The position numbers were made by a program, and so were the translations under genes. Shown piece by piece: positions 46,781 to 56,230 of a DNA stretch of 64,000 nt (position 1 is the first letter of the stretch; every line of letters starts with the position of its first letter). Below the pieces are notes generated by a model. It was not told the origin of the DNA and did no database searches. It saw only the letters and a list, made by a program, of their open reading frames with translations. This DNA comes from Corynebacterium sp. HS2168-gen11 (lineage in GTDB: Bacteria > Actinomycetota > Actinomycetes > Mycobacteriales > Mycobacteriaceae), in assembly GCF_024834075.1 (NCBI RefSeq), contig NZ_JANUXR010000005.1, positions 114,428 through 178,427 of the forward strand, given 5' to 3'.

Positions 46781-49396
46781 TTAGAAAGTCCGTGACAGCG
46801 TCGAACGTGCTTCAATAATCAGCGACGAGGCCAACATCGCAACCGTCGCCACCATCGGCGGCAAAATGCCTGCGCAGGCCGCCACAATCGCAATGCCGTT
46901 GTAGGCCCAGGCGAAGTAGAAGTTTGTGGTCACAAGCCGATTCATTCTTCTGGCGCCTCTGAACAGCCATGGGATTGACGTGGTTTCATCTCCCAGAAGA
47001 ACAACTTCTGCAGGAGTGCTTTCCAGCGCAGAAGCCTTCGGAAGATTCACCATCGCGCCAACGAGCACGCCAACGTCAGCAACCTTGAAGCATTCTGAAA
47101 CCGAAGCGTCGCCAACCATCGCCACAATCGACCCATGATGATGCACACTTCTGACAGTTTGAGCTTTATGCCCCGGCTGCACACCAGCTAGCACGTGTGA
47201 GATTCCCACCGTATCGCCGTATCGACGCGCAACAGGATACGTATCGCGGCTGAGCATCATCGTCTCAATGCCAAGTTCTTCAAGATCAGCGACAGTGTCA
47301 AAAGCATCGCTTTTTGCTTCGTCGTGAAGCGTAATCACGCCGCGATCTTTGCCTTTCCAGCGCACCACCAGTGGCGTGCCACCAGACACTGCAGCAGCAG
47401 CCAGGCGCCCTTGAAGATCAGAAAGGTTCCGTGGACGCCACAATTTTGCTTCAACTGGCCGTAATTCCGCCTTCCCTTCTGAATTCATACAAGGGATTTC
47501 AACCAAACCAGTAAAACTACCCAGCTCGTCGATGGCAACATGGCTCACTTCAATCCAGCCAGGGATAGTCTCGTCGATTGAAGCATCACGCGATTCACGA
47601 GCAGCTTTCACCAGCGCCTGCGAAACTGGATGATCACTCTCAAGTGTCAAAGCACCGGCAACGCGCAGCACCAGATCAGCATTCTCTCCGCGATCGGCGG
47701 TTACCGCTTCAACTGTCATCTCCCCTTCAGACAGCGCGCCCACCCGGTTGAAGATAATTGTGTCAATATGATCGAGCGTACGCAGCGTTTCCGCGTCGCG
47801 AATCAGCACGCCGCCACGAGCAGCTTTTTCAATACCCTGGCGCATTGCTACCGACGCCGACACTGCCAGCGCCACTGGTGCAACGCAACCAAGCACTGCC
47901 AAAGCTGTAGAAAATGCCCAGTTAATGTTATTCGTAATCAACGCCCACAGGGTAAAGTCCAGCAACGTTATCAGAAGAGAGATTGGGACAAGTACTGAAG
48001 CTGTTTTCGTCGCCAACGCATCTGAATGATTTTGATTCATCGCAGATCGCGCCACCCAGCGGGTAATTCCGGCCAGCCATGTGCGGTGTCCAGTGGCGCT
48101 AACACGGATTTTCAGTTGCTTCGCACCGTTAATCGTGCCCGCATATACCTTCTGATTAACTTTGGCACTGCGTCGTTGAATACCCAGTGTGGTGCCATCG
48201 ATCTCAGAAGCACCACCGATAATGACACCGTCGACGGGAATAACCGTATGCGGCGGCACGAGAATATCTTCACCAACATTGAGATGTTGGATCGGCACTG
48301 TTTTTTCGATGATCTCGCCAGTTTTGCGTGACTTCAGCGATTGAGTGGTGGTCTGGTGCGGCTGCGGACGATATTCATCAAGTTCGTCGACCAAATGCTT
48401 GCGGGTTTTGCGCGAAATCAGTCGGCCTCCCAGAAGAAAGGCCGTCATGACACAGGCCACGTCAAAATACAATACATTCGTATCAAACGCGGCTTGTCCC
48501 AGCGTTGCAATAGAAGAATTTTCCCCGGCGCGATCGCCTGAAATCGCAACAATAATCACCGAGTAGAAGTACGACAGCAAAATAGCAATCGAGCTTGGCG
48601 CGTCGAGTGCAGCCATTTTCCTACGGAAACCACCGACCGTCGCGCGGTGGAAAGGATACGCGCCATATGTAATCACTGGCAGTCCCAGCCCCGCAACGAC
48701 CCACTGCCAATGCTGGAATTGCAACTCCTGCACATAGCTAATCATCAGAAGAGGGATTGTCAGAAGAATGGTGACCAGCAACCGCGAAATCGTAATCAAG
48801 TTCCGCGCGGTAAACAGCACATCGGTTGGATCGTCGTGCTCGATCCTGGTCGGCTGGTCGTCGAGAAAGCCTTCTTTCCGAGCTACTTCTAGCGCCTTGT
48901 CCTCTTCTAAAGCAAGGCGTCGCAGCGCCAGCGGCATGGTGTTGAGCCGCCGCCGGCGTCGTCGCTCGCGCTGATGAGAGCGGTTATAACGCCCTTCTTC
49001 GACGTCCGACCATGCTAATCGACGCCGCAGTGAAGAGTCCGTCAGTTCCGCCGTGATACCTTGCTCTTCAAAGACCTTCTCGATTACCGCGATGTCAATG
49101 GTTCGTTCTGCAGTAATCCATGCCATCGATGAGGTGTAGATGATCCGCACACTCACACCTGGAATTTTCGTGAGCGCTTGCTCCAGCTCTCCCACCGCTG
49201 CAGCGTTCTTCAGACCTTTGAGCTCAAAGGCAAAGGATGTGCGGCCGATGTGCACCGCTTCTGCTTCAGCCAATTCAGGATCACGAATCTCTGAAGGGGC
49301 GAGAGCATTAATACCAGCTTTTTTCGCCGCCTTTTTCGCGATCGCAATCGCATCTTGAACAGTGCGCTCAGAGACGGAGTGTTGTTTAGATTCCAT
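46781..49396 (-). CDS. Degenerate P-type ATPase (catalytic residues missing)
   Basis: 871 residues with the layout of a P1B heavy-metal ATPase. An N-terminal ferredoxin-like domain (~52-120) has no CxxC. A very basic stretch follows (HQRERRRRRR at ~141). Eight membrane helices surround actuator and phosphorylation domains. The catalytic motifs are altered: the DKTGT site reads NRVGAL (Asn550 for the phosphorylated Asp), TGES reads GTTLG (~401), CPC in the membrane reads CVA (~504), TGD reads SRD (~716), and GDGxND reads GDASVSE (~762). The HP of the nucleotide domain survives (SDHP, ~587-590). The frame is unbroken, so this looks like a conserved pseudo-enzyme rather than a decayed gene. It is followed upstream by a four-helix protein (gap of 3 bp) and hemB. 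A sensor, scaffold or assembly role for heme or metal is inference. Confidence 0.85.
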   Translation of the reverse strand: MESKQHSVSERTVQDAIAIAKKAAKKAGINALAPSEIRDPELAEAEAVHIGRTSFAFELKGLKNAAAVGELEQALTKIPGVSVRIIYTSSMAWITAERTIDIAVIEKVFEEQGITAELTDSSLRRRLAWSDVEEGRYNRSHQRERRRRRRLNTMPLALRRLALEEDKALEVARKEGFLDDQPTRIEHDDPTDVLFTARNLITISRLLVTILLTIPLLMISYVQELQFQHWQWVVAGLGLPVITYGAYPFHRATVGGFRRKMAALDAPSSIAILLSYFYSVIIVAISGDRAGENSSIATLGQAAFDTNVLYFDVACVMTAFLLGGRLISRKTRKHLVDELDEYRPQPHQTTTQSLKSRKTGEIIEKTVPIQHLNVGEDILVPPHTVIPVDGVIIGGASEIDGTTLGIQRRSAKVNQKVYAGTINGAKQLKIRVSATGHRTWLAGITRWVARSAMNQNHSDALATKTASVLVPISLLITLLDFTLWALITNNINWAFSTALAVLGCVAPVALAVSASVAMRQGIEKAARGGVLIRDAETLRTLDHIDTIIFNRVGALSEGEMTVEAVTADRGENADLVLRVAGALTLESDHPVSQALVKAARESRDASIDETIPGWIEVSHVAIDELGSFTGLVEIPCMNSEGKAELRPVEAKLWRPRNLSDLQGRLAAAAVSGGTPLVVRWKGKDRGVITLHDEAKSDAFDTVADLEELGIETMMLSRDTYPVARRYGDTVGISHVLAGVQPGHKAQTVRSVHHHGSIVAMVGDASVSECFKVADVGVLVGAMVNLPKASALESTPAEVVLLGDETTSIPWLFRGARRMNRLVTTNFYFAWAYNGIAIVAACAGILPPMVATVAMLASSLIIEARSTLSRTF

Positions 49397-49399
49397 GTC

Positions 49400-49933
49400 T
49401 TATTTTTTCGTTTGTTTCGGAAGAAGCTGTGTACCAGTCCACTTACAAGCATCGGGCCTTGTTGCAAAATACGTCGCAAGAGCCGCCAATATTCCCACAA
49501 GTATCTGAAGAGAGCCGTCGAAAGCGTACACCCCAATCGGCACCATCGCCCCCGGTTCCGCCGCGAACACCATCAACATGCGTATGCCAAGGTAGATCCC
49601 AAAATAAATCAACGCCCTATGCGCGAATGAACTGTTTTGCGATTGCGAATATAGTTTGTTGATAAACTTTGCCATCACTCCAATGAGCACAAACGCCACA
49701 ATCGCAGTAATCACTGAAGCACCGACCACACTGGCTTCCACCAGTTGGCTGCTCGGAAGCGGCTGGCTATCATTTTCGCGATACCGCTCTTGAAGAAGAT
49801 AGACGGTATGGTCTCGAGTATGTATCGCAAGAACGGTATTAATGATTTGATGCAGCCCTTCAAACATCAGTGCTGCGACCCACAAGCGCGTCGCTAACGT
49901 GATGGTTTCTGGTCGTATCTCCTTTGCAACCAT
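49400..49933 (-). CDS. Four-helix membrane protein of unknown function
   Basis: 177 residues from ATG 49933 (GGGAAGGAAGC before it; the frame is open to TTG 49957). Four hydrophobic helices: around LATRLWVAALMFEGLHQIINTVLAI, VVGASVITAIVAFVLIGVMA, ALIYFGIYLGIRMLMVFAA and LQILVGILAALATYFA. It is followed by the degenerate ATPase after 3 bp, so the two are cotranscribed and may work together. I do not recognise the family. Confidence 0.78.
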   Translation of the reverse strand: MVAKEIRPETITLATRLWVAALMFEGLHQIINTVLAIHTRDHTVYLLQERYRENDSQPLPSSQLVEASVVGASVITAIVAFVLIGVMAKFINKLYSQSQNSSFAHRALIYFGIYLGIRMLMVFAAEPGAMVPIGVYAFDGSLQILVGILAALATYFATRPDACKWTGTQLLPKQTKK

Positions 49934-49970
49934 TGCTTCCTTCCCAACATTGATCAATTGTTTCTTGATT

Positions 49971-50954
49971 CTATTGGGTTTTTAGTTTTTCCGCTGCATC
50001 CAAGGCGAAGTAGGTTAAGATTTGCTGCGCACCGGCTCGCTTAATTGCGATTAATGACTCCATCATCACAGCATCCAAATCCAGCCATCCCTTCTGAGCC
50101 GCGGCATGCATCATCGCATACTCTCCAGATACTTGATACGCCGCAACTGGCACCAAGGATCGCTGCGCAACTTCTTTGAGCACATCAAGATACGGCATGG
50201 CAGGCTTCACCATTACAAAATCCGCGCCCTGCTCAATATCCAACTCCACTTCTAAAAGCGATTCGCGCACATTCGCCGGATCTTGCTGATACGTTTTCCG
50301 ATCCCCCACCAACGACGATCCCACCGCGTCTCTGAAGGGACCGTAAAACGCCGAAGCATACTTCGCTGAATACGCCATAATCGCCACATCTTCAAACCCT
50401 TGCGCGTCGAGCGCTTCACGAATCGCCAGCACCTGCCCGTCCATCATGCCGGAAGGACTGACAATATGCGCCCCGGCGCGTGCTTGCGCCACTGCCATCT
50501 TCTGGTAGTGCAGCAGCGTCGCATCATTGTCCACTGTCCCTTCAGAGGTTATGACGCCGCAATGCCCATGACTTGTAAATTCATCCAGGCAGGTGTCGGC
50601 CATAATCAAAATGTCGTTGCCGTATTCTTCTCGCAGCATCGCAATTGCGCGATTCAAAATCCCCTCTGGTTGACACGCCTGCGATCCTGTCACATCTTTC
50701 TCTGAAGGGACAGGAACTCCAAAAAGATCCACACACCGAATCCCCTTCTCCAGCGCCTCCCCCACAATTTCGCGCAACGAATCCATGGTGTGCTGGTACT
50801 GCCCCGGCATCGAACCAATCTCGCGCGGCTCCGTAATCCCATCCGCAACAAAGAGCGGATAAATCAAATCATTTGCGCTCAGTGTTGTTTCCGCTACCAG
50901 CGCCCGCTTGACGACGCTATCCCGCAGCCTCCTTGGACGACGCACAATATTCAC
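49971..50954 (-). CDS. hemB: Delta-aminolevulinic acid dehydratase (porphobilinogen synthase)
   Basis: 327 residues; joins two 5-aminolevulinates to porphobilinogen. Signatures: RPRRLRDSVVKRALVAET, PLFVADGI, DTCLDEFTSHGHCGV (metal-site region) and the two Schiff-base Lys in AYSAKYASAFYGPFR and VKPAMPYLDV. The metal site DTCLDEFTSHGHCG has Cys at two positions. It overlaps hemD by 4 bp. Three CTCTGAAGGG copies lie inside this gene. Confidence 0.97.
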   Translation of the reverse strand: MNIVRRPRRLRDSVVKRALVAETTLSANDLIYPLFVADGITEPREIGSMPGQYQHTMDSLREIVGEALEKGIRCVDLFGVPVPSEKDVTGSQACQPEGILNRAIAMLREEYGNDILIMADTCLDEFTSHGHCGVITSEGTVDNDATLLHYQKMAVAQARAGAHIVSPSGMMDGQVLAIREALDAQGFEDVAIMAYSAKYASAFYGPFRDAVGSSLVGDRKTYQQDPANVRESLLEVELDIEQGADFVMVKPAMPYLDVLKEVAQRSLVPVAAYQVSGEYAMMHAAAQKGWLDLDAVMMESLIAIKRAGAQQILTYFALDAAEKLKTQ

Positions 50955-51679
50955 AATCTTTTCCTTTCTTCTAATGCTTTAATCACATCATCAACCAACG
51001 CTTCTACAGTTGCTTTATGCGCGACGACGTCAACCCGCAACCCCAACTTCAGCGCCGCCTGCGCCGTTGCTGGTCCAATGCAAGCAATCAGTGTGCTGAC
51101 TGGCGGTATCCCAAAAGTATTCACAAAGTTTGTGACAGTCGAACTAGAGGTAAACGTCACTGCATCGAGCTTCCCCTTCTGCACTTCTGTCACAATTTTC
51201 TCTGAAGGGAGGTAAGCCACCGTGCGGTACGCCACCACCTCCACCACATCCCACCCTTTTACCCGTAGCCCTTCTGAAAGTGTTGGGGCGGCAATATCGG
51301 CATGAGGATAAAAAATACGCTCTGTACCAGCCGGCATGACTTCTAAGAGTCCGCGCGCGCTGAAATCGTGTTCAGGGGCGAGCAGATCCACACGTTGGCC
51401 GTGTGAGTGTAGTGCCTGAGCAGTTTTAGGGCCTACTGCCGCAATCTTCGCGCAGCTTGGAAATTGTTGTGCATATGTTGCTACGGCATCGACTGAGTTT
51501 ACGGAGGTGTATACCGCCCAGTCGTATTCACCTTTGATCGCGAGTTGAAACGCGTCCAGATCGTTTGGTGGTGCGGTTTGAATCAGCGGGATGAGCACTG
51601 GCTCTGCATGGTGTTTGCGAATCAGCGTGCTTATACTCGATGCTTGTGCCAGCGATCGTGTGATGGCTATGCGATACAT
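50951..51679 (-). CDS. hemD: Uroporphyrinogen-III synthase
   Basis: 242 residues from ATG 51679 (MYRIAITRS). The open frame continues to 52012, but that part is Arg/Cys-rich and lies in hemC, so it is not coding. HemD family features: TSVNSVDAVATYA, AAVGPKTAQAL, VAYRTV, and FTSSSTVTNFVNTFG with IGPATAQAALKLGL. It inverts the last ring and closes the tetrapyrrole. The gap of 116 bp to hemC carries no gene. Confidence 0.9.
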   Translation of the reverse strand: MYRIAITRSLAQASSISTLIRKHHAEPVLIPLIQTAPPNDLDAFQLAIKGEYDWAVYTSVNSVDAVATYAQQFPSCAKIAAVGPKTAQALHSHGQRVDLLAPEHDFSARGLLEVMPAGTERIFYPHADIAAPTLSEGLRVKGWDVVEVVAYRTVAYLPSEKIVTEVQKGKLDAVTFTSSSTVTNFVNTFGIPPVSTLIACIGPATAQAALKLGLRVDVVAHKATVEALVDDVIKALEERKRL

Positions 51680-51795
51680 GTTCTTCTTCTGACTCCTTAT
51701 CCAATCAATGCGTCGCATGCTAAAAATTTCACGCCAAAGCTGGCTGTACCTGCACATCGTTGGGCAGAGCTGACGCGCTGCATCAAGGTTGTGCG

Positions 51796-52707
51796 TTAGT
51801 CCAGCATCAAGCCAGCGCCTTGGGCGAATAATTTGGCGGCGACTTCTTCGCCAACCGCAACAGGATCGACGCCGGTTGCGGAAGCGGTCAGTTGCAGCGT
51901 TCCGTCTAAGCTTGTGATGCTGCCGACCAGGGTCAGCGCGCCCGCTGCGCCAACAGAACCCACACCCGCACCAGCACCAACAGTCGCATACGCCGCCACC
52001 GGCGCAGTGCACCCCGCCTCAAGGGTTCGCAACACCACGCGTTCAGCAATCGCACAAGCCGTGCTCCACGCATCCGCGATGCTCATAATCGCGCGTTTCG
52101 CAGCTTCGTCGTCAGCCCGACATTCGACCGCCAAAATTCCTTGCGCAGGAGCTGGCAGCACTTGTGCAGGTTCAAGCACCTCGGTAGCACAATCAGCCTT
52201 CTCAACCCTTAAGAGCCCGGCGTATGCCAAGATAACGGCGTCGAGTTCACCAGCACTGACTTTCTTCATGCGAGTATCAATATTGCCGCGCAGTGGCACA
52301 GTTTCAATATCCGGGCGCAGTTTTTTAATTTGCGAAATGCGTCGCGGTGCACCGGTGCCAACCTTGGCATGTGGTGGAAGTTGCGCAAGGGTGAGTCCGT
52401 CACGCGCGATGAGGCAGTCACGGGCGTCGACACGCTCTGGCATGACCATATAAAAACGCTCGTCAGGGGTGGTCGGAAGGTCTTTCAGGGAGTGCACCGC
52501 AATGTCGCATTCGCCGTTGGCCAGGGCGTCACGCAGTGCTTGCGTGAACACGCCAACCCCAATGCGCTCGACCGGAGCCATATTCACATCCCCGACGGTG
52601 GTGATAATGCGCAGTTCACTGTCGTACCCGTGTGCGGCGAGCGCGTCGCGCACATGGCCGGTTTGGGTGGTCGCGAGCAGGCTGCCTCGGGTGCCGATTC
52701 TAAACAT
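51796..52707 (-). CDS. hemC: Hydroxymethylbilane synthase (porphobilinogen deaminase)
   Basis: 303 residues; polymerises four porphobilinogens. Signatures: [31 protein letters not shown] and [11 protein letters not shown]. The cofactor-binding Cys is in [16 protein letters not shown] 52707 has GAGGAC before it and overlaps the hemA end by 8 bp; the open frame to 52956 is shadow coding. The C-terminal region has an Ala/Gly-rich stretch. Confidence 0.96.
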   Translation of the reverse strand: MFRIGTRGSLLATTQTGHVRDALAAHGYDSELRIITTVGDVNMAPVERIGVGVFTQALRDALANGECDIAVHSLKDLPTTPDERFYMVMPERVDARDCLIARDGLTLAQLPPHAKVGTGAPRRISQIKKLRPDIETVPLRGNIDTRMKKVSAGELDAVILAYAGLLRVEKADCATEVLEPAQVLPAPAQGILAVECRADDEAAKRAIMSIADAWSTACAIAERVVLRTLEAGCTAPVAAYATVGAGAGVGSVGAAGALTLVGSITSLDGTLQLTASATGVDPVAVGEEVAAKLFAQGAGLMLD

Positions 52708-54013
52708 CTTGGGGTCCTCTAAGTTCGTTGTAGTCAAGTTTGACAGAAGTGGTGGCTCCCGCGAGCCCGAAAAATTCCTGCAAGGCCGTCTGGTAGCTGA
52801 TTGTCCCAGATTCGGCTGCCAGCGCCTTGGCCTTAACTGTTGGTGTATGCAGCAGCTTATCGACGATCCTTTGCATGCTCGCCCGAATCTCGTGAAGTTC
52901 GTCGTCCTCCAGTTTCGGGTTGCGCTTGGCCACGCGGTTGATTTCCGCGTCGACAAGCTCAGAGGCGTGGGTGCGCAGGGCCGTCACGGCTGGGGCGACG
53001 TCCTTAATACGCTGCGCGGTGCTGTATGCCTGCAGTTCGTCCGCCACGATTTTTTGCGCCTGCACGTCGCTGACCAGCGCCTCGTTGTCGCTACGGACGC
53101 GATGGAGGCGTTCGATGTTCACAAGTTTTGCGCCGTGGGCGGTCACGTCGTCGTCGATGTCGCGCGGCATGGATAAATCGATGAGCATCAGTTGGCACTG
53201 CTTCGGCAGGTCGGCTGCGACAATGGTGTAAGTTTGCGACCCCGTGGCCGAAACCGCCAAGTCTACCTGCGCTAATGCTTGTCGACGCTGGTCAAAATCC
53301 ACAACTTCAGCATCCACCCCGGCAACGCGTGCATGCGCGGCCAGGTTCTCGGCTCGCTCGCGCGTACGATTAGCCACAATGATTTTCTGAATACCGAGTC
53401 GGCCCAGATGCGTGGCCGCCAGGGATGCCATCGCACCAGCACCGAGCACCAGCGCGGTTTGGTTCTGAAGAGAGGTGCACTGCATGTGGCTCAAAGCTTC
53501 TTCAAAGGCCACCGAAACCATCGAGGCACCTGCTTCATCAATATTGGTTTCGGTATGCACGCGTTTGCCGGTGTGCAGGGCCGCTTGGACAAGCGCGTGC
53601 AGTGCCGGCCCGATGGTTCCGGCGTCGATTGCTGCTTGGTAGGCAGCGCGAACTTGTCCAATAATTTGTTGTTCGCCGATAACCATAGAATCAAGGCCTG
53701 CGGCCACTACCATCATGTGCTCGGCAGCGGCATCGGCGTAGCGCACGTAGAGGGCACTGCGCAGCGTTTCCATATCAATACCGGAAATGGCGTGGAGAAT
53801 ATCGACGACATCGGCAACTCCGCCGTGAAATGTTGTGGTTTCAACATAAACTTCGATGCGGTTGCAGGTGGAAATAATCATCGCTTCACGCACGGAGGCG
53901 CGATCGAGAAGGTCGAGTGCGGCTTGGTCTCTGGCGGTATCGTTCATGCTGAGTTGCTCCAGCAATGCTACTGGAGCTGAGCGATGCGACATTCCCACGA
54001 CGAGTACACTCAC
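52700..54013 (-). CDS. hemA: Glutamyl-tRNA reductase
   Basis: 437 residues; the first and usually regulated step of heme synthesis, reducing glutamyl-tRNA to the semialdehyde used by HemL. Signatures: [25 protein letters not shown] with the catalytic Cys, [21 protein letters not shown] and [15 protein letters not shown] (NADPH). I chose GTG 54013 behind AGAGGAAATAAAATTC; the frame is open to 54064, but family members start at SVLVVGMSH. First gene of the hemACDB unit. Confidence 0.95.
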   Translation of the reverse strand: MSVLVVGMSHRSAPVALLEQLSMNDTARDQAALDLLDRASVREAMIISTCNRIEVYVETTTFHGGVADVVDILHAISGIDMETLRSALYVRYADAAAEHMMVVAAGLDSMVIGEQQIIGQVRAAYQAAIDAGTIGPALHALVQAALHTGKRVHTETNIDEAGASMVSVAFEEALSHMQCTSLQNQTALVLGAGAMASLAATHLGRLGIQKIIVANRTRERAENLAAHARVAGVDAEVVDFDQRRQALAQVDLAVSATGSQTYTIVAADLPKQCQLMLIDLSMPRDIDDDVTAHGAKLVNIERLHRVRSDNEALVSDVQAQKIVADELQAYSTAQRIKDVAPAVTALRTHASELVDAEINRVAKRNPKLEDDELHEIRASMQRIVDKLLHTPTVKAKALAAESGTISYQTALQEFFGLAGATTSVKLDYNELRGPQDV

Positions 54014-54077
54014 GAATTTTATTTCCTCTTTTATCTCGATAGCAACATTGCGTTGTTGTAACATACCGCAATTTTCA

Positions 54078-54110
54078 AACTAAAGAATGATAATCGCCAC
54101 ACCTTTAGTT
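54078..54110 (-). promoter_or_regulatory. Inverted repeat in the hemA promoter region
   Basis: AACTAAAG (54078-54085) and CTTTAGTT (54103-54110) are perfect reverse complements 17 bp apart, in the 126-bp gap before hemA. Candidate operator; the regulator is unknown. Confidence 0.45.
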
Positions 54111-54139
54111 GAATAAAGACTATCGAGTTATAGCGCAGC

Positions 54140-54376
54140 TCACAACAAAGCGTGGGCTAACTCGTCATTATCTACCTCCCAACAGGCGAATTCTTCCCCA
54201 TCAATAACCACTACTGGCACACGATCGGAGTACTCGGTCTTCAGCTCTGCATCTTCATCAACATCCCGAATGACCAGCTCTAATCCAGCAGCCGCCACCA
54301 CTGGTCGAATCTGTGCTGCCACGCGCGTACAGGATCCACAAGTCTTTCGAACCATCAGCTCAACTGTCGTTGCCAT
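54140..54376 (-). CDS. Glutaredoxin-like (DUF836) thiol protein
   Basis: 78 residues from ATG 54376 (GAAAGGATCGATA before it). Thioredoxin fold with CGSC near the N-terminus (MVRKTCGSCTRVAAQI), then VVIRDVDEDAEL-like and VPVVVIDGEEFACWEVD. Typical of the actinobacterial glutaredoxin-like proteins next to hemA. Substrate unknown. Confidence 0.88.
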   Translation of the reverse strand: MATTVELMVRKTCGSCTRVAAQIRPVVAAAGLELVIRDVDEDAELKTEYSDRVPVVVIDGEEFACWEVDNDELAHALL

Positions 54377-54499
54377 TATCGATCCTTTCTGTTCCTCAAG
54401 TTTGTTCCTGAGCTTAATACAGAAGGTGCTAACGCCGGCATTTAATGGCATGATTTAACTTATAACCTTATTACTCGCATGAAAGGGTGCGCATAGATC

Positions 54500-55528
54500 G
54501 TGACCAGCCACGAACCTCAGTGGTATCAAAACCCCAAGGATTTTCTTGCCAGTTGGAGTATTTCACGAGGCAATATGCGTCGCTTCGTCGAAGAACTCGC
54601 GCTCCCGCCTATCGACGCCACCACACAAAAAGAAGCTGGTGAAGCGGCCGCAGCCCTGGCAGTCAATGAGCTATTTAACCTCGAACTCAAAGACTTCACA
54701 TCCGGACTCGACTCTGTCTCTGGATCCTATGAAGCCGCAGGCACCACCCAATTAACGGCCCCCGACCCAGCAATCACTCAAGAAACAGGAGCCGCCGCAT
54801 TTTTCGACATCGACAACACCCTCATCCAAGGGTCCTCGTTGATTGTGTTTATGATCGGCCTTGCTCGCAAACGCTATATTCGCCCGCGCCAAATTGCCTT
54901 CGCAGCATGGAAACAACTCAAGTTTCGCGTCAGCGGCGCTGAAAATGCCAAGGACGTAGCTGAAGGACGACAACGAGCATTGGAGTTCTTCGCTGGTCGC
55001 AACGTTGCAGAGATCGTCGAGCTATGCGAAGAAATTGTTGATTCTCACATCAGCAAAAAACTTTGGCCAGGCACTACACAGCTCGCAGAAGCTCATATCG
55101 CCGCTGGCCAGCAAGTATGGCTCGTTTCAGCCACTCCAGTACAGTTGGGGCAAATCTTAGCAAAACGACTAGGATTCACCGGCGCGTTAGGTACTGTTGC
55201 AGAAGTCAAAGACGGAAAATTCACAGGTCGTCTCGTAGGCGATATTTTGCACGGTCCTGGTAAACAACACGCCGTTGCAGCCCTAGCCACCTTAGAACAC
55301 CTTGATCTGGCCACCTGCACCGCCTATTCCGATTCCATTAATGATCTGCCGATGCTTACGATGGTTGGCCAACCAGTTGCGATTAATCCCGATGGAAAAC
55401 TGCGCAAATTCGCCACTCAATACGGTTGGCAAATCCATGATTACCGCAGTGTACGCAAAGCAGTTCGCACCTTCGGGCTACCTGCACTACTGACGGCAGC
55501 GTTTTCCTGGAAGGTGTTTCACCGCTAA
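54500..55528 (+). CDS. HAD-IB family hydrolase (SerB1-like)
   Basis: 342 residues. The HAD core begins at ~97 with FFDIDNTLIQGSS (nucleophile Asp), then VWLVSATPVQ (motif II Ser) and Lys in GPGKQHAV, and ends with AYSDSINDLPML (metal Asp). An acidic N-terminal extension of ~90 residues precedes it. HAD-IB members include phosphoserine phosphatases; mycobacterial SerB1 lies in this neighbourhood. The substrate remains inference. Start GTG 54500. Confidence 0.87.
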   Translation: MTSHEPQWYQNPKDFLASWSISRGNMRRFVEELALPPIDATTQKEAGEAAAALAVNELFNLELKDFTSGLDSVSGSYEAAGTTQLTAPDPAITQETGAAAFFDIDNTLIQGSSLIVFMIGLARKRYIRPRQIAFAAWKQLKFRVSGAENAKDVAEGRQRALEFFAGRNVAEIVELCEEIVDSHISKKLWPGTTQLAEAHIAAGQQVWLVSATPVQLGQILAKRLGFTGALGTVAEVKDGKFTGRLVGDILHGPGKQHAVAALATLEHLDLATCTAYSDSINDLPMLTMVGQPVAINPDGKLRKFATQYGWQIHDYRSVRKAVRTFGLPALLTAAFSWKVFHR

Positions 55529-55533
55529 CACAA

Positions 55534-55583
55534 CAATCCCCTTGACTTCCTGTGTACAAGACAAAAGGAACTCAAGGGGATTG
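55534..55583. terminator. Hairpin between the HAD gene and bS22
   Basis: CAATCCCCTTGA-C-TTCC pairs with GGAA-C-TCAAGGGGATTG around a loop. It separates two convergent genes. Confidence 0.75.
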
Positions 55584-55597
55584 CTGCAGAATAAGGC

Positions 55598-55699
55598 TTA
55601 CTTGCCGAGCTTACGACGCTGAACGCGGGTACGACGCAGCAACTTGCGGTGCTTCTTCTTGGACATGCGCTTGCGGCGCTTCTTGATGACAGAACCCAT
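55598..55699 (-). CDS. Small ribosomal protein bS22 (AURKAIP1/COX24 type)
   Basis: 33 residues, [20 protein letters not shown] then [13 protein letters not shown]: almost all Arg and Lys. Actinobacteria carry this tiny ribosomal protein of the small subunit. GGGAAACCG precedes the ATG. It was identified from the base sequence, since it is very short. Confidence 0.92.
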
Positions 55700-56038
55700 A
55701 ACGGTTTCCCTCGCTTACTAGTTGGATGTACGTACTTCCGATGTCAACGAAAAGCCCATAGCACGAACTGTAAAGCACCGATGTGCTTCCAGCAGCTCGA
55801 AGTGCACTTTCGCCCTGCCATGTGAATACCTAGAAGAAACCACGAGAGACCTTTCATAAAAAGAACTCGTGACACAACAAATATTCCCGTGTTTGGGCAG
55901 ATGCTGACACGAATGGCTTTAATCATACCGAGTGAATGAAGATAGGAAAAATCGAGACATAAAAACAGCGGCCGTTCGCAGTGGAAATACTGCAAACGGC
56001 CGCTCGTTTTTCAAAATCGTATGCCGCACTAAATGCTA
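55700..56038. other. Spacer between bS22 and the HTH gene
   Basis: 339 bp without a gene. It should hold the bS22 promoter (minus) and contains the terminator of the HTH gene. Confidence 0.5.
55967..56004 (-). terminator. Terminator after the HTH gene
   Basis: AGCGGCCGTTCGCAGT pairs with ACTGCAAACGGCCGCT with one mismatch. On the minus strand GTTTTTATG follows; CGTTTTT is present on the plus side too. Confidence 0.85.
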
Positions 56039-56230
56039 CTACCCGACCTCATAGAATGAAGCATCAAGATATTCATTTACTGCTTTTTCATGCACACGGA
56101 AGCTGCGACCAACGCGTACTGCTGGCAACTCGCCAGAATGTACCAGACGGTAGACCGTCATCTTAGAAACGCGCATGATTTCTGCAACTTCGGCAACTGT
56201 TAAAAACGTGCCATTATCTTCGTTGGCCAT
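56039..56230 (-). CDS. BldC/excisionase-type helix-turn-helix protein
   Basis: 63 residues, FLTVAEVAEIMRVSKMTVYR, LVHSGELPAVRVGRSFRVHE, ending in KAVNEYLDASFYEVG: a complete winged-HTH of the MerR-like excisionase (HTH_17) family. The same protein is found next to proC in mycobacteria, so it is a conserved chromosomal regulator and not a phage remnant. Targets unknown. Confidence 0.9.
   Translation of the reverse strand: MANEDNGTFLTVAEVAEIMRVSKMTVYRLVHSGELPAVRVGRSFRVHEKAVNEYLDASFYEVG

Noticed and set aside
51680..52012. N-terminal extension of hemD
   Set aside because: The extra residues are Cys/Arg/Trp-rich and lie antiphase in the end of hemC; ATG 51679 gives the normal HemD length.
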